In this document: positions 8,501 through 15,399 of the stretch, piece by piece | How the letters are laid out: every line of letters begins with the position of its first letter | Numbering within the stretch: position 1 is the first letter of the stretch | Source: Thermodesulfatator indicus DSM 15286 | GTDB taxonomy: Bacteria; Desulfobacterota; Thermodesulfobacteria; Thermodesulfobacteriales; Thermodesulfatatoraceae | Assembly: GCF_000217795.1 (NCBI RefSeq) | Contig: NC_015681.1 | Span: 1,417,244-1,481,243 of the forward strand | Reading direction: 5' to 3' | DNA length: 64,000 nucleotides | The notes under the pieces: generated by a model | What the model was told of the DNA's origin: nothing | The model's input: the letters and a program-made list of their open reading frames with translations, nothing else | The model's database searches: none | Program-made: the position numbers and the translations under genes

Positions 8501-9732
8501 CTTGGGTCAATGGCTGCGGCGGCTTTGGCCTGGGCAGTTATTTCATTTCTAATTACATCGGCACCGACAAAGTCTCCCACCAGGTAACGGCCAGAGCCGG
8601 TAGTGCCGACGCCTAGGACTTCTATCTCCAAGTTTTTGGGAAGTTTTTCTCTTAGGGCCATAAGGCCTTTTTTGACACTTTCAAGCGGCTTTCCGTGATG
8701 GAGGGAATAAGTTTTGGCAATAAGCTTTCCTTCCTCGTTGATGGCTACAAGCTTAGTGCTTACAGAACCTACATCTATGCCCAGATAAACACGCAGTTTC
8801 CCCTGACTCTGGGGAAATAGAGTTTGCGTTTTGGGAGTGCGCACGGTATAAGGCCCGAGTTTTGGGAGCCTTTTTACCGTGCGCTTTCTTTCTTTTAAAT
8901 ATTCTTTAAGAACTTGAGAGCCTTGATAAGGCGAGGTAAATCGGCCGTCAAGGCCGTAAAGAGAAGCCCCTATGGCCCCCATGATAAAGTGATAATCGGG
9001 TATGATGAGCTCGCCTTCTTTGAGATTAAATATTTCTTTTATAGCGCGGCGAACTCCATAGTTGGCAGCTACACCTCCCTGAAAAACAATTGGTGGTAGT
9101 ACCTTTTTGCCTTTGGCGAGATTACTTTTAAGATTTCTGATGATGGCAAAACAGAGACCGGCAATAATTTCGTGGTCAGGCACAGCGGCTTGCTGGAGGT
9201 GAATCATGTCAGACTTGGCGAATACCGTGCAGCGGCCAGCAATACGAGGAATGTTTTCAGCTTTAAGGGCAAGTTTGCTGAATTCCTGAATAGTATAACC
9301 AAGGCGAGCGGCCTGCTGTTCAAGGAAAGCGCCGGTGCCCGCGGCACAAAGGGTGTTTAAAGCAAAGTCCTTTATGCGAAACTTGCCGTCTTCGTGTGAT
9401 ATAAAGACCAACTTTGAATCTTCGCCACCGATGTCAATGATAGTGCGGGCCTCGGGATGAAAGTGTTCTACGGCCCGGGCATGAGCCATAACTTCATTAA
9501 CAAAGGCTACAGATAATATCTTAGATATGGTTTTGCCGGCGGTGCCTGTGCAGGTGAGGCCTTCTAATTCGTGGCCAAACTTGTCTTCTACATCAGCCAA
9601 AATTTTGGCCGCTGTTTCTACCGGTTGCCCATGAGTCTTTTCATATGCGTGGTAAATAATTTCTCGCTTTTCGTTCAGTACCGCTACTTTGGCAGTGCCT
9701 GAGCCCACATCAAGGCCAACATAGTATCCCAT
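5554..9732 (-). CDS. Giant 2-hydroxyacyl-CoA dehydratase activase-like protein (double BadF/BcrA ATPase + DUF2229)
   Basis: A 1392-aa protein built from two ASKHA ATPase domains in tandem, YVGLDVGSGTAK at residue 3 and YLGIDVGSVSTK near residue 320. Each has the paired cysteines of archerase-type activators (CAAGTG and GRCTVF in the first, CAAGTG and ERCTVF in the second) that bridge a [4Fe-4S] cluster at a dimer interface. A CQACPNRC segment follows, then a DUF2229 domain and an HgdB-like C-terminal half with further conserved Cys (KECYPAV, SGPCRFG, PFTCMPG). Such proteins inject low-potential electrons with ATP hydrolysis; the true substrate of this widespread family is unknown. ATG 9732 is chosen over an upstream ATG (9795) because GGAGG lies just before it. 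No dehydratase subunits are adjacent. Confidence 0.87.
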   Translation of the reverse strand: MGYYVGLDVGSGTAKVAVLNEKREIIYHAYEKTHGQPVETAAKILADVEDKFGHELEGLTCTGTAGKTISKILSVAFVNEVMAHARAVEHFHPEARTIIDIGGEDSKLVFISHEDGKFRIKDFALNTLCAAGTGAFLEQQAARLGYTIQEFSKLALKAENIPRIAGRCTVFAKSDMIHLQQAAVPDHEIIAGLCFAIIRNLKSNLAKGKKVLPPIVFQGGVAANYGVRRAIKEIFNLKEGELIIPDYHFIMGAIGASLYGLDGRFTSPYQGSQVLKEYLKERKRTVKRLPKLGPYTVRTPKTQTLFPQSQGKLRVYLGIDVGSVSTKLVAINEEGKLIAKTYSLHHGKPLESVKKGLMALREKLPKNLEIEVLGVGTTGSGRYLVGDFVGADVIRNEITAQAKAAAAIDPSVDTIIEIGGQDSKYIRLENGTIVDFTMNKACAAGTGSFLEEQAVRLNVPIEEFGDYALKSEAPVEMGERCTVFMQSDLLHYQQQGLPKEDLIAGLCYAIVHNYLNKVVENRKIGNKVFYQGATAFNKGIVAAFEKVLGKEIIVPPHNEVTGAMGVALLALEESKGKSSFRGFDLSHIQYEISTFECQACPNRCEIRQVSIEGSKPYFYGGRCEKYEVEHRKPPASLPNLVNERTEKLLSYVVDKEDAPLGEIGLPRMLFYFERLPFFATLLQELGFKVVLSEPTNKKLVNEGCEIVAAETCFPVKVAHGHVLDLLKKGVKKIFVPYIVDLPADHPDLKSGKICPYVQSVAAALEASINLKEYGANILAPVFHFGTGGKVLEKQKGELANLLGVSQKQVKEAWKKAEAAQRDFDSWLKKRGEEVLANLDPEEVALVIVGRPYNAFDPGANLSIHNKIRSLGVLGIPVDMLPLHQIKDLDGLEGMYWRYGQRFLLAAHFIRNHPRLYPIFLTNFSCGPDSFIIHFFEELLGGKPYLEIEIDEHSADAGVVTRIEAFLDSIRGRNLAPQKPVKPYRKAVKPEDQRIIYLPYMSDHVYGLAAVFRACGVDARVLPESDEESLRLGRRYTSGKECYPAVLTTGDMLKMLKRPDFDPKRAAFFMPSGSGPCRFGQYNRLHRMILDQLGYEDVPIYSPTQNFQLYQELGMIGKDFTRLSWKALVCIDILDKFLREIRPYEINVGETEKVYKESLEKICQAIEERKDLLPVMEEIRGAFAAIPTENFGEKPVVGIVGEIYVRMNRFANEDLIKVLEEMGAEVWLPPVSEWFYYINYTSKRWAKRLRKFKQLVRLIIEHHVQVKDEHRFAALVQDILKTAEDPQVEEIIKLAQKYMNDEFEGEAILSVGKSLDYLRHGVNGIINVIPFTCMPGTIVAMVLKRVREENGLIPMLTVSCDGQRSMGTRMRLEAFMHQVREHFAEQEGRQKAA

Positions 9733-9933
9733 TACCGGCCCTCCATCACGGTTTTCTTGAATCTTAAGTTTTTTACTATGTATTTTCAAGCACATTTGTT
9801 ACTTTTTGAGGACGAGAGCTTTGGACGAAGTTTTTAAAATTCCTGGTGAAATTTATGATGAGACTTTTGGAAAAATATTTTAATTTTATTTTCTATTCTC
9901 CGTTTTGGCCATTAAAGCAAAAATTTCTGATTT

Positions 9934-10636
9934 CTATCCCTTTTGCTTATCTCTTTTTCTTTTCTTCTGTCTGGCCGAAAGGGGCCTATTTCTCCTGGCC
10001 TTTGCTAAAACTTCACAAAATATCCCCTTCCTACGACACCTCCTCCTTAACTCTTGCTTATAATAAGTTTTATCTGCAAAAACACTTACCTCATCTCCTT
10101 CAAGTAGTTCATCAACAACTTGGGAATCGTGCACGTTAGCTGGTGTGCAAACGAACTCTGAAACAAACTCATTTTTAACGTCAATAGCAATATGGTCTTT
10201 GTAGCCGTAGAAGGATTGTTTTTTCTTTTTAGTGAAGTCTGCATCGGGATCGTCTTTTCCTGAATTTCTAGCAGCCTTAACTATACGAGCATCAACGATT
10301 TTTCCTGTCTTCAACTCATAACCCTTTTCAGAAAGCTGGCGATTTAGTTCCTGAAAACATTCTTTATAAAGTTCCATAGAATATAGGTCTTTGCGGAAGC
10401 GGCAGATAGTAGAATGGTCAGGTACAGGATCAGCGGCGGAGAGATCGAGGAAGCGACGGTAGAAGAGGTTGCCTTTGAGCTGGAGTTCAATCTTTAGAAA
10501 GATAAAGAGAAGCGAGGATTTGTTGAAAAGGATCCCAATTGATAAGTTTATTGATACGAGCCAAGATGTCATCAGGCAAGTTTTGATAGATAAGATGTTT
10601 GCCTATAGTTAGATTTGTATTATTTCCTCTGAGCAT
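9934..10636 (-). pseudogene. IS5-family transposase remnant (DDE), internally deleted and 3'-truncated
   Basis: The reading starts at ATG 10636 behind AAGGAG and gives an IS5-type N-terminus (MLRGNNTNLTIGKHL...). The frame stops after about 50 codons near 10485. A second frame continues with ELQLKGNLFYRRFLDLS, DPVPDHSTICRFR, the DAR motif near KIVDAR, YGYKDH and the ANVHDSQVVDEL block. The usual 30-40 residues between the two parts are missing, so an internal deletion plus frameshift is likely. The C-terminal part with the last catalytic Glu (RxxVE region) is replaced by a basic tail and a stop at 9934. It lies at the distal end of the integron cassette array and probably truncated it. Confidence 0.85.
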
Positions 10637-10732
10637 AAATGAAGCTCCTTTAGTTTTTAAGTAGATTTATCATGAGAAATATTACTATTCAACAAATTTT
10701 GTAAAGATCTCTTTTCTATTTATATAGGGCTG

Positions 10733-11389
10733 TTAATATTTATTTATTATCTCATATATTATTTCAGCTGTAACTCCCCAAATAATTCCTACATTAGTTT
10801 TATATACCAGAACTCTATATTTTTTACCACCCCAAGGTTTCCAATATCTTTTTGGCAAGCCTAATTCCTTGGCAGGAAAAAGGACTATTTCTTCTCCATT
10901 ATCATTGATATATGATGGTTGTATTTCTAATCTGACCTTATATATTTCAGGCGAATTCTTTTTGAAATAAGATACTGGTAATGTAAAAATACTTTCTACT
11001 TCAGCATGATTAATATGTAACTCTTGTAAATTTATAATATCTAAAATTCCTACAAATGGATCAATAGCTACCCCCATTGGGGCAATAACTGTATCTAGTT
11101 GGCCAATAATTATAATCTTATTTTTTTCTATACCTAACTCTTCTATACATTCTCTAATAGCTGTATCTTGATAGGATCTATCCTTTATCTGATCAAATTT
11201 ACCTCCGGGGAAACATATTTCTCCACCTTGTTTTATATTTATACTTCTTTTTTGAAATAAAAAATGATATTCATTATTCTGCCAGATTAGAGGCACTAAT
11301 ACTGCTGTATTGACATATTTTTCTCTACCCTGTACGTTAGGAAACCTTGGTAAATTAAATCTTAAAATTTGTAAATCTTTTTTATTCAT
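10733..11389 (-). CDS. Nudix hydrolase, NudL/CoA pyrophosphatase-like (integron cassette 5)
   Basis: A 218-aa Nudix protein. The UPF0035-type signature is present: FQKRS, then GGEICFPGGKFD, followed by the Nudix box core RECIEELGI. These are features of coenzyme A diphosphatases (NudL/NUDT7 type), which split CoA into phosphopantetheine and 3',5'-ADP. The first Glu of the strict Nudix box is not conserved, as often in this group. The gene is very AT-rich and has no strong ribosome site. It begins 20 bp inside the cassette after attC4. Its stop codon coincides with an AAC core-like trimer, but no attC hairpin follows. Confidence 0.8.
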   Translation of the reverse strand: MNKKDLQILRFNLPRFPNVQGREKYVNTAVLVPLIWQNNEYHFLFQKRSINIKQGGEICFPGGKFDQIKDRSYQDTAIRECIEELGIEKNKIIIIGQLDTVIAPMGVAIDPFVGILDIINLQELHINHAEVESIFTLPVSYFKKNSPEIYKVRLEIQPSYINDNGEEIVLFPAKELGLPKRYWKPWGGKKYRVLVYKTNVGIIWGVTAEIIYEIINKY

Positions 11390-11409
11390 ATTATCATCTA
11401 ATTATCTTA

Positions 11410-11469
11410 ATTTAACGCCTAAACTCACAGGCGAGCGGTATGCCCGTCCGCTGGAGAGGTTTGTTAGAA
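11410..11469 (-). repeat. attC4 recombination site (end of VapBC cassette)
   Basis: On the minus strand it starts with the R'' core TTCTAAC, eight bases downstream of the toxin stop, and ends with the R' core GTTAAAT. The L'' arm CTCTCCAGCGGACGG matches the other attC sites, and the L' side reads GAGTTTAGGCG. The central hairpin is less symmetric than in attC2 and attC3. Length is 60 bp, in the range of short attC sites. Confidence 0.82.
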
Positions 11470-11476
11470 ATTGAAA

Positions 11477-11864
11477 TTATTTATCTTTAAATAAACTTAA
11501 ATTCTTTATAAAACGAAAATCTTTAATATTGTAAGTCCATAAACTAAGATCATAATAGATAGCGGTAGAAGCAATTAAAGCATCTGGTATTTTCAGCCCA
11601 TGACTTTTTGAATATGTTTCAATTAAATTTATTGCTATTTCCGTAATCTCTTCGTTCAAAGACAATATATTGAACTCACTTAATGCTCTTTTGGTTTTAT
11701 TCAGCTCTCTTTTATTAAGTGCTCCATAATATAATTCTATTAGTGTAATAGCACTTAATGCAATATTTTTCCTTTCTAATTTATCGAAAACGTTTTTGAG
11801 TCTCATTGCCTTTTAAGTATTCTATGATTACATCTGCATCACATAAAATTTTTACATTCTCCAT
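11477..11864 (-). pseudogene. VapC-like PIN-domain toxin, frameshifted (integron cassette 4)
   Basis: From ATG 11864 the frame reads MENVKILCDADVIIEYLKGN, the first acidic strand of a PIN nuclease, then hits a stop after about 27 codons. The rest (LERKNIALSAITLIELYYG, KIPDALIAS, YNIKDFRFI) continues in the next frame to 11477. Removing one base from the AAAA run at 11787-11790 restores a 128-aa PIN protein with all acidic residues (two Asp near 9-11, Glu of IELYYG, Asp of IPDAL, Asp of IKDF). A real mutation or an assembly error are both possible. It overlaps the antitoxin by 13 bp, as is normal for vapBC. Confidence 0.75.
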
Positions 11865-12046
11865 GCTTTCTCTCTTAATTTTTCTTTAGTAATATTTCTA
11901 TCTTTCCAAATACCAAAAATTTCCTCAAACTTGTGTTCTTTTTTTAATTTTTGAGATTCTCTTATTTTAACAAAAGGTAGTTGTTTTAAACAATTTATTA
12001 AAGCTCTTCCTTCTTTACTATTTTCAACTTCTAAAACAACCCGGAT
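11852..12046 (-). CDS. VapB-type antitoxin, start codon apparently lost (integron cassette 4)
   Basis: A short frame reads RVVLEVENSKEGRALINCL, then FVKIRESQKLKKEHKFEEIFGIWKDR and ends LREKAWRM. The FGIWKDR...KLREKAW tail is typical of small antitoxins that precede PIN toxins. An AAGGAG site lies 6 nt before codon ATC at 12044-12046, exactly where ATG is expected, and there is no ATG, GTG or TTG in frame. Either the start was mutated or a non-standard start is used. With the frameshifted toxin this makes a decayed toxin-antitoxin cassette. The frame remains open further upstream into attC3, so the 5' limit is a judgement. Confidence 0.55.
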   Translation of the reverse strand: MRVVLEVENSKEGRALINCLKQLPFVKIRESQKLKKEHKFEEIFGIWKDRNITKEKLREKAWRM

Positions 12047-12115
12047 GAGTTTCTCCTTTTTTCTTTTAAATTTTAAATTTCTTGCTATTTTTATTTTAGC
12101 ATATTCTTCAAACTT

Positions 12116-12174
12116 TTTTAACGCCCAAACTCAGCGGCCGGCAGATACGCCGTCCGCTGGAGAGGGTGTTAGAA
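12116..12174 (-). repeat. attC3 recombination site (end of methyltransferase cassette)
   Basis: A 59-bp imperfect inverted repeat that begins 2 bp after the methyltransferase stop. On the minus strand: R'' TTCTAAC, L'' CTCCAGCGGACGGC, loop GTATCT, L' GCCGGCCGCTGAG, R' GTTAAAA. The L'' arm has an extra C relative to L', which leaves an unpaired base when the strand folds. The segments between cores and L boxes do not pair, as in the unpaired central spacer of attC hairpins. Confidence 0.87.
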
Positions 12175-12176
12175 CT

Positions 12177-12980
12177 TTATTTTTTTGCTATAAGATACAC
12201 TCGATAAAAAACTAGCTCAACCTTTCCTTCTTCATCAACCTGATTATAAAAATTTTCCTTTACTATTTCTCTGAAAGCTTTAGCATATGTCTCATCTATT
12301 GGAATCTTGTAATACTTGGGATTTAAATATCCTGCGACCGCTCCAGAATTAAATATATTATATACTTCTTCAGGAGTATGCTTAGTGTGTTTTTCTTCTA
12401 TTTCTGCATAAAGCACTTCAAAATTATTTCTCTCAAAAAGTTCTTTATATTCTTCTGCACTTTCTAAGAAAAACCAGGGTTCTTCAAAAAACTTAAAAAC
12501 GTCTTTGGTTTTTGGATGTTTTTTAACTTCTTCTATGGCTTGAATAAAATTAGGAGAATATACCTTTCGGGCTGGAGCTTGAATTCCTATTCTCCCTTTT
12601 GTTTTAAGAGCTTCATAACACTTCTGGAGTACAATATCAGGATTTTTAAACCATTGAAACGCTGAATTACAAAAAATCACATCAAACTCGTCTTTATAGT
12701 TTATTTCTTCAGCTCTTTTTACTTTAAAAGTTATATTTTTCTTGCCGTATTTATTTAGAGATTTTTCAATCATTTCTTTCTCTACATCAATTCCTATAAC
12801 TTTTCCAGAAGTTATTTTTCTTATTTTTACAGTAAGATCTCCTGTCCCGCATCCAAGGTCAAGAACATCTTCTGTAGGTTTTATCGAGAGCAATTCAAAA
12901 AGTTTCTCACTTGCGGATTTTTGAACGATAGAAGTCTTATCATAACTTTTAGCTACTTCTGAAAAAGTAATTCCACTCAT
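12177..12980 (-). CDS. Class I SAM-dependent methyltransferase (integron cassette 3)
   Basis: A 267-aa Rossmann-fold methyltransferase of the Methyltransf_11 type. Motif I is VLDLGCGTGDLT (about 39-50), followed by the acidic residue of motif II in VIGIDVEKEM and CNSAFQWFKNPD at the motif IV position. The AFQWF context resembles trans-aconitate 2-methyltransferase and BioC, which methylate small carboxylic acids, so a small-molecule substrate is more likely than nucleic acid. The exact substrate cannot be told. The gene is AT-rich, fills its cassette, and ends 2 bp before attC3. Confidence 0.85.
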   Translation of the reverse strand: MSGITFSEVAKSYDKTSIVQKSASEKLFELLSIKPTEDVLDLGCGTGDLTVKIRKITSGKVIGIDVEKEMIEKSLNKYGKKNITFKVKRAEEINYKDEFDVIFCNSAFQWFKNPDIVLQKCYEALKTKGRIGIQAPARKVYSPNFIQAIEEVKKHPKTKDVFKFFEEPWFFLESAEEYKELFERNNFEVLYAEIEEKHTKHTPEEVYNIFNSGAVAGYLNPKYYKIPIDETYAKAFREIVKENFYNQVDEEGKVELVFYRVYLIAKK

Positions 12981-12994
12981 TTTTCCATAACTTT

Positions 12995-13055
12995 TTCTAC
13001 CGCCCCAAACTCAGCGGCGGCGTGTAACGCCGTCCGCTGGAGAGATTTGTTATAT
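12995..13055 (-). repeat. attC2 recombination site (end of DUF262 cassette)
   Basis: A 61-bp site starting 7 bp after the DUF262 stop. On the minus strand: R'' ATATAAC, L'' CTCCAGCGGACGGCG, loop TTACA, L' CGCCGCCGCTGAG, then GGGGCG and a mutated R' core GGTAGAA where GTTAGAA would be expected. The L'' arm has an extra C and an extra A relative to L', so two bases stay unpaired in the folded strand. R'' is the exact complement of GTTATAT at the start of this cassette. Confidence 0.9.
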
Positions 13056-13062
13056 GTTTTAA

Positions 13063-14766
13063 TTAGTTAGTTATTATTCTCATTTTCCTAAATTTATCAA
13101 CTATTAGTTTTTTACGTGCTTCTATAAACTCTTCAAAATTGTCTATTTTCCATAGTTTTTTATCTTTTGGAATCAAATGAATCTCAAAATATTTATCATC
13201 TTTACCTTTTAGCCATTCATCTGGCGGTTTATTTCTTTTTTCATCTCTGTTTTCCTCCGCAGAAAGAAGCATTAAATTTGCAATTTGATCTCTCTCCCAT
13301 TGTTTGTATTTTATAACTTTTCGACCTGTTTCTGGATTTACCACTTTTACTTCTTTTAACTTAGATTGTGGGAAAATGTGATCTACCCATGGAAGATTTC
13401 CTTCATATGCTGGCTTAAAATTGACATCTTGATACCATAATGCAAATATGAGATAAAGCTTTTTGTCTCCATAATAACTATCCAAAAGTGATTCCTCAGA
13501 TATATTTATTGTTCTTCCTCTATTTATAATTTCAGTGTTGATAACGTCAATATCAAAATCTTCCTTCTCGTCTACTTTTTTAATGAGAGCATCTAATAAT
13601 GTATCAGAGCTTCCAGAAAAAGTACCAGTCAACAGAACTCGAGTGAGCCACTTTGCTAATTCTTCTTTATTAGCTGTTTTCCATTTGTCTGGATATTTAT
13701 AATTGAAATATATTAGTGGAATTAATGCCAAGTAACTGGGAAGTGCTTTATCGTCTCTTATGAATGTATATTTACAGAGGAAATCTTTAATTTCTTTTAT
13801 TGATTTTTTAATTTCATCCCAATTATTTTGTAGCTTTTCTAAATTTTCTTCTTTTCTAAATTTCATTACATCATACTTTGCACCGGTACCAATAAGAATA
13901 AGGCTCGTTTTTAAAACGAAATCCCTTTCAAAAGCAAATGCTGTGCTATTGAGATCTTCTAAGAAATATGTCAGATCTTCTTCTATTTCCTCCCAATTTG
14001 CTGTTAGGAGAGAGAACATTAAATCTGATTTGCTTAAAGGAGTACCTCCAGAGTTTGCTCTGATAAATATTTCAACCACATCGTTTAGTGTATACATATC
14101 TGGATTATCTACACTGTCCAACTCTGTATATGCTATATTTTCCTTATCTCTAAATTCTTTAATGAGCTTTAATATATTTTTTCTTATAAGTCTTTTCTCT
14201 TCTTCAGAAATAGAATTAATTTTTTCAACAATTTCTTCTGTAATTTCATCGTATTCTCTATTATCGTACACAATATCCTTTACTTTTACCCATCCTTTTG
14301 TTACATCAGCTTTAGCAGGATTCAAGAATTTAAATTCAAATTTAATATCTTCTTTTTCTTCTTTCCCACTTAACACATTAAAATATAATTCTTCTCCATT
14401 ATAACTACCCTTTAGTGCAATGAACAAACTTTGTAGTCTTTGCTGCCCGTCTAGGACAAGCAACTTCATTTTTTCATTTTTGGGGACATAAAAATCCGTT
14501 AGTTTTATCCCACCTTTGTAATTATCAATAAACTTTCTCATTTTTACAGGCTCTCTTGTTTTCCATATAAGGAAGTTGCCTATAGGATATTCTCTCATTA
14601 TTGAATCAAATAATTTTTCTATTTGGTCTTTTCTCCAAACAAAATATCGTTGAATATTTGGTAACCAGAAACCACCTTGCTCTTCTTCATTATTGACCAT
14701 ACTTACAAATTTTCTAATAGTTTCTTTTCTATTTCGCATGATAATAACTACATTTTTAAAATTCAA
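13063..14766 (-). CDS. DUF262/DUF1524-type GmrSD-like protein, candidate phage defence (integron cassette 2)
   Basis: A 567-aa protein with an N-terminal DUF262 (ParB/GmrS-like) domain: WLPNIQRYFVWRKDQIEKLFDSI, the NTPase/nuclease motif LLVLDGQQRLQSLF and ANSGGTPLSKSDL. The C-terminal HNH-type DUF1524 part has WVDHIFPQSKL and NLMLLSAEENRDEKRNK. GmrSD-family enzymes are type IV restriction systems that cut DNA with modified (glucosylated hydroxymethyl) cytosines; related single-chain proteins are found in defence islands. Start is uncertain: TTG 14766 gives the longest frame, ATG 14739 the next, and neither has a clear ribosome site. It is AT-rich and flanked by attC sites on both sides. Confidence 0.85.
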   Translation of the reverse strand: MNFKNVVIIMRNRKETIRKFVSMVNNEEEQGGFWLPNIQRYFVWRKDQIEKLFDSIMREYPIGNFLIWKTREPVKMRKFIDNYKGGIKLTDFYVPKNEKMKLLVLDGQQRLQSLFIALKGSYNGEELYFNVLSGKEEKEDIKFEFKFLNPAKADVTKGWVKVKDIVYDNREYDEITEEIVEKINSISEEEKRLIRKNILKLIKEFRDKENIAYTELDSVDNPDMYTLNDVVEIFIRANSGGTPLSKSDLMFSLLTANWEEIEEDLTYFLEDLNSTAFAFERDFVLKTSLILIGTGAKYDVMKFRKEENLEKLQNNWDEIKKSIKEIKDFLCKYTFIRDDKALPSYLALIPLIYFNYKYPDKWKTANKEELAKWLTRVLLTGTFSGSSDTLLDALIKKVDEKEDFDIDVINTEIINRGRTINISEESLLDSYYGDKKLYLIFALWYQDVNFKPAYEGNLPWVDHIFPQSKLKEVKVVNPETGRKVIKYKQWERDQIANLMLLSAEENRDEKRNKPPDEWLKGKDDKYFEIHLIPKDKKLWKIDNFEEFIEARKKLIVDKFRKMRIITN

Positions 14767-14795
14767 TTACATTTCAAAAGGTTCAAATATATTCT

Positions 14796-14868
14796 ATATA
14801 ACGACAAAGCTCACCTGCCGCCAAGGAGCGCCAGCGGAATAGCGGTCAGGTGGAGCGATTTGTTCGGC
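14796..14868 (-). repeat. attC1 recombination site (end of first cassette)
   Basis: A 73-bp imperfect inverted repeat. On the minus strand it begins R'' GCCGAAC and ends R' GTTATAT. The L'' arm GCTCCACCTGACCGC pairs with L' GCGGCAGGTGAGC, leaving an extra C and an extra A unpaired, as in attC2. The longer centre (TATTCCGCTGGCGCTCCTTG region) forms the variable terminal structure. R'' is the exact complement of GTTCGGC at the attI junction, as expected if this cassette entered there. Confidence 0.87.
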
Positions 14869-14995
14869 TCTTGCCACACTTTACCAGATAATAGTCTTAG
14901 TCTGATGATCAGGCGGAACCTCATTTTCAACCGCAAGGAAAATAGTTATCCAATAAATTGAAAGCGACGGATACTAAACTTACTTTAGAGGCCTT

Positions 14996-15238
14996 TCAAA
15001 TGAGTTCCCAAACACCTTGAGGAGACATATTTGCTGCCTTCATTATCCCTGTTTTTCTAAGCTCTGTAGCGGCCCATCTAACATCATATTGCCAAGTATA
15101 GAAAAGGTTTCCAGACGCCCTTAATTCATCTTCATACTTATCCCATATGTATTTACAAACATCGACTATTCTAGCACTCTTCCCATTAGCCCTCAGCGCC
15201 TCCACCAGCCAATCTCTCAAATCATATTTATCAGCCAT
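14996..15238 (-). CDS. 80-aa winged-helix-like protein, unknown function (first integron cassette)
   Basis: A small soluble protein (ADKYDLRDWLVEALR..., ARIVDVCKYIWDKYEDEL..., WQYDVRWAATELRKTGIM, PQGVWEL). The alternation of short helices with a final W-containing strand resembles the winged-helix N-terminal domain of Mrr-type restriction proteins, but no nuclease domain is attached. I do not recognise a precise family. It has a good ribosome site (AAGGAG, 7 nt before ATG) and is the gene closest to the Pc promoter, so it should be the best expressed cassette. Its base composition is less AT-rich than cassettes 2-5. About 130 bp separate its stop from attC1. Confidence 0.75.
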   Translation of the reverse strand: MADKYDLRDWLVEALRANGKSARIVDVCKYIWDKYEDELRASGNLFYTWQYDVRWAATELRKTGIMKAANMSPQGVWELI

Positions 15239-15261
15239 TTGATATCTCCTTATTTATTTAA

Positions 15262-15268
15262 GCCGAAC
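15262..15268 (-). other. attI crossover site (GTTCGGC)
   Basis: On the minus strand GTTCGGC precedes the first cassette, 24-30 bases upstream of its ATG. Recombination by IntI occurs between G and TT, so the chromosome-cassette joint is between 15268 and 15267. The seven bases are the exact reverse complement of the R'' core of attC1 (14862-14868), which is the relation expected for a cassette inserted here. Confidence 0.82.
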
Positions 15269-15325
15269 ATTTCATTTTGACCTGCGGCCGTGGATTTGGA
15301 AATTTTATTATTACCCACCCCCAAT

Positions 15326-15361
15326 TTAGGGGATAGTACCATATAGGTTGGCCCCTGTCAA
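15326..15361 (-). promoter_or_regulatory. Pc-like cassette promoter (TTGACA-17-TACTAT)
   Basis: The minus strand reads TTGACA (15361-15356), a 17-bp spacer and TACTAT (15338-15333), a near-perfect sigma-70 promoter directed into the cassette array. The start is predicted near 15326. A CCCC/GGGG inverted repeat (15319-15332) covers the start region. It is the only strong promoter seen for the minus-strand cassettes. Confidence 0.8.
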
Positions 15362-15399
15362 AAAATTTACTCAAAATTAGCCGTATAAAGTTAATAAAT

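Noticed and set aside
9934-10572. Intact transposase of 212 aa
   Set aside because: It lacks the N-terminal part (which lies in another frame up to 10636) and the last catalytic region, so it is a remnant.
13760-14404. Long open frame (214 aa) on the plus strand inside the DUF262 gene
   Set aside because: The translation is Ser/Phe/Ile-rich with no motif, and the opposite frame has clear DUF262 motifs, so it is a shadow of an AT-rich gene.
11410-14868. Four similar GC-rich repeats as a CRISPR array or as terminators
   Set aside because: Spacing is 0.7-1.9 kb and each holds an imperfect palindrome with AAC/GTT ends right after a cassette gene. The spacing is that of integron cassettes, and there are no T-runs, so attC explains them better.
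14869-14995. Small ORF downstream of the first cassette gene on the minus strand
   Set aside because: It has an ATG but no ribosome site and ends inside attC1; no recognisable sequence.
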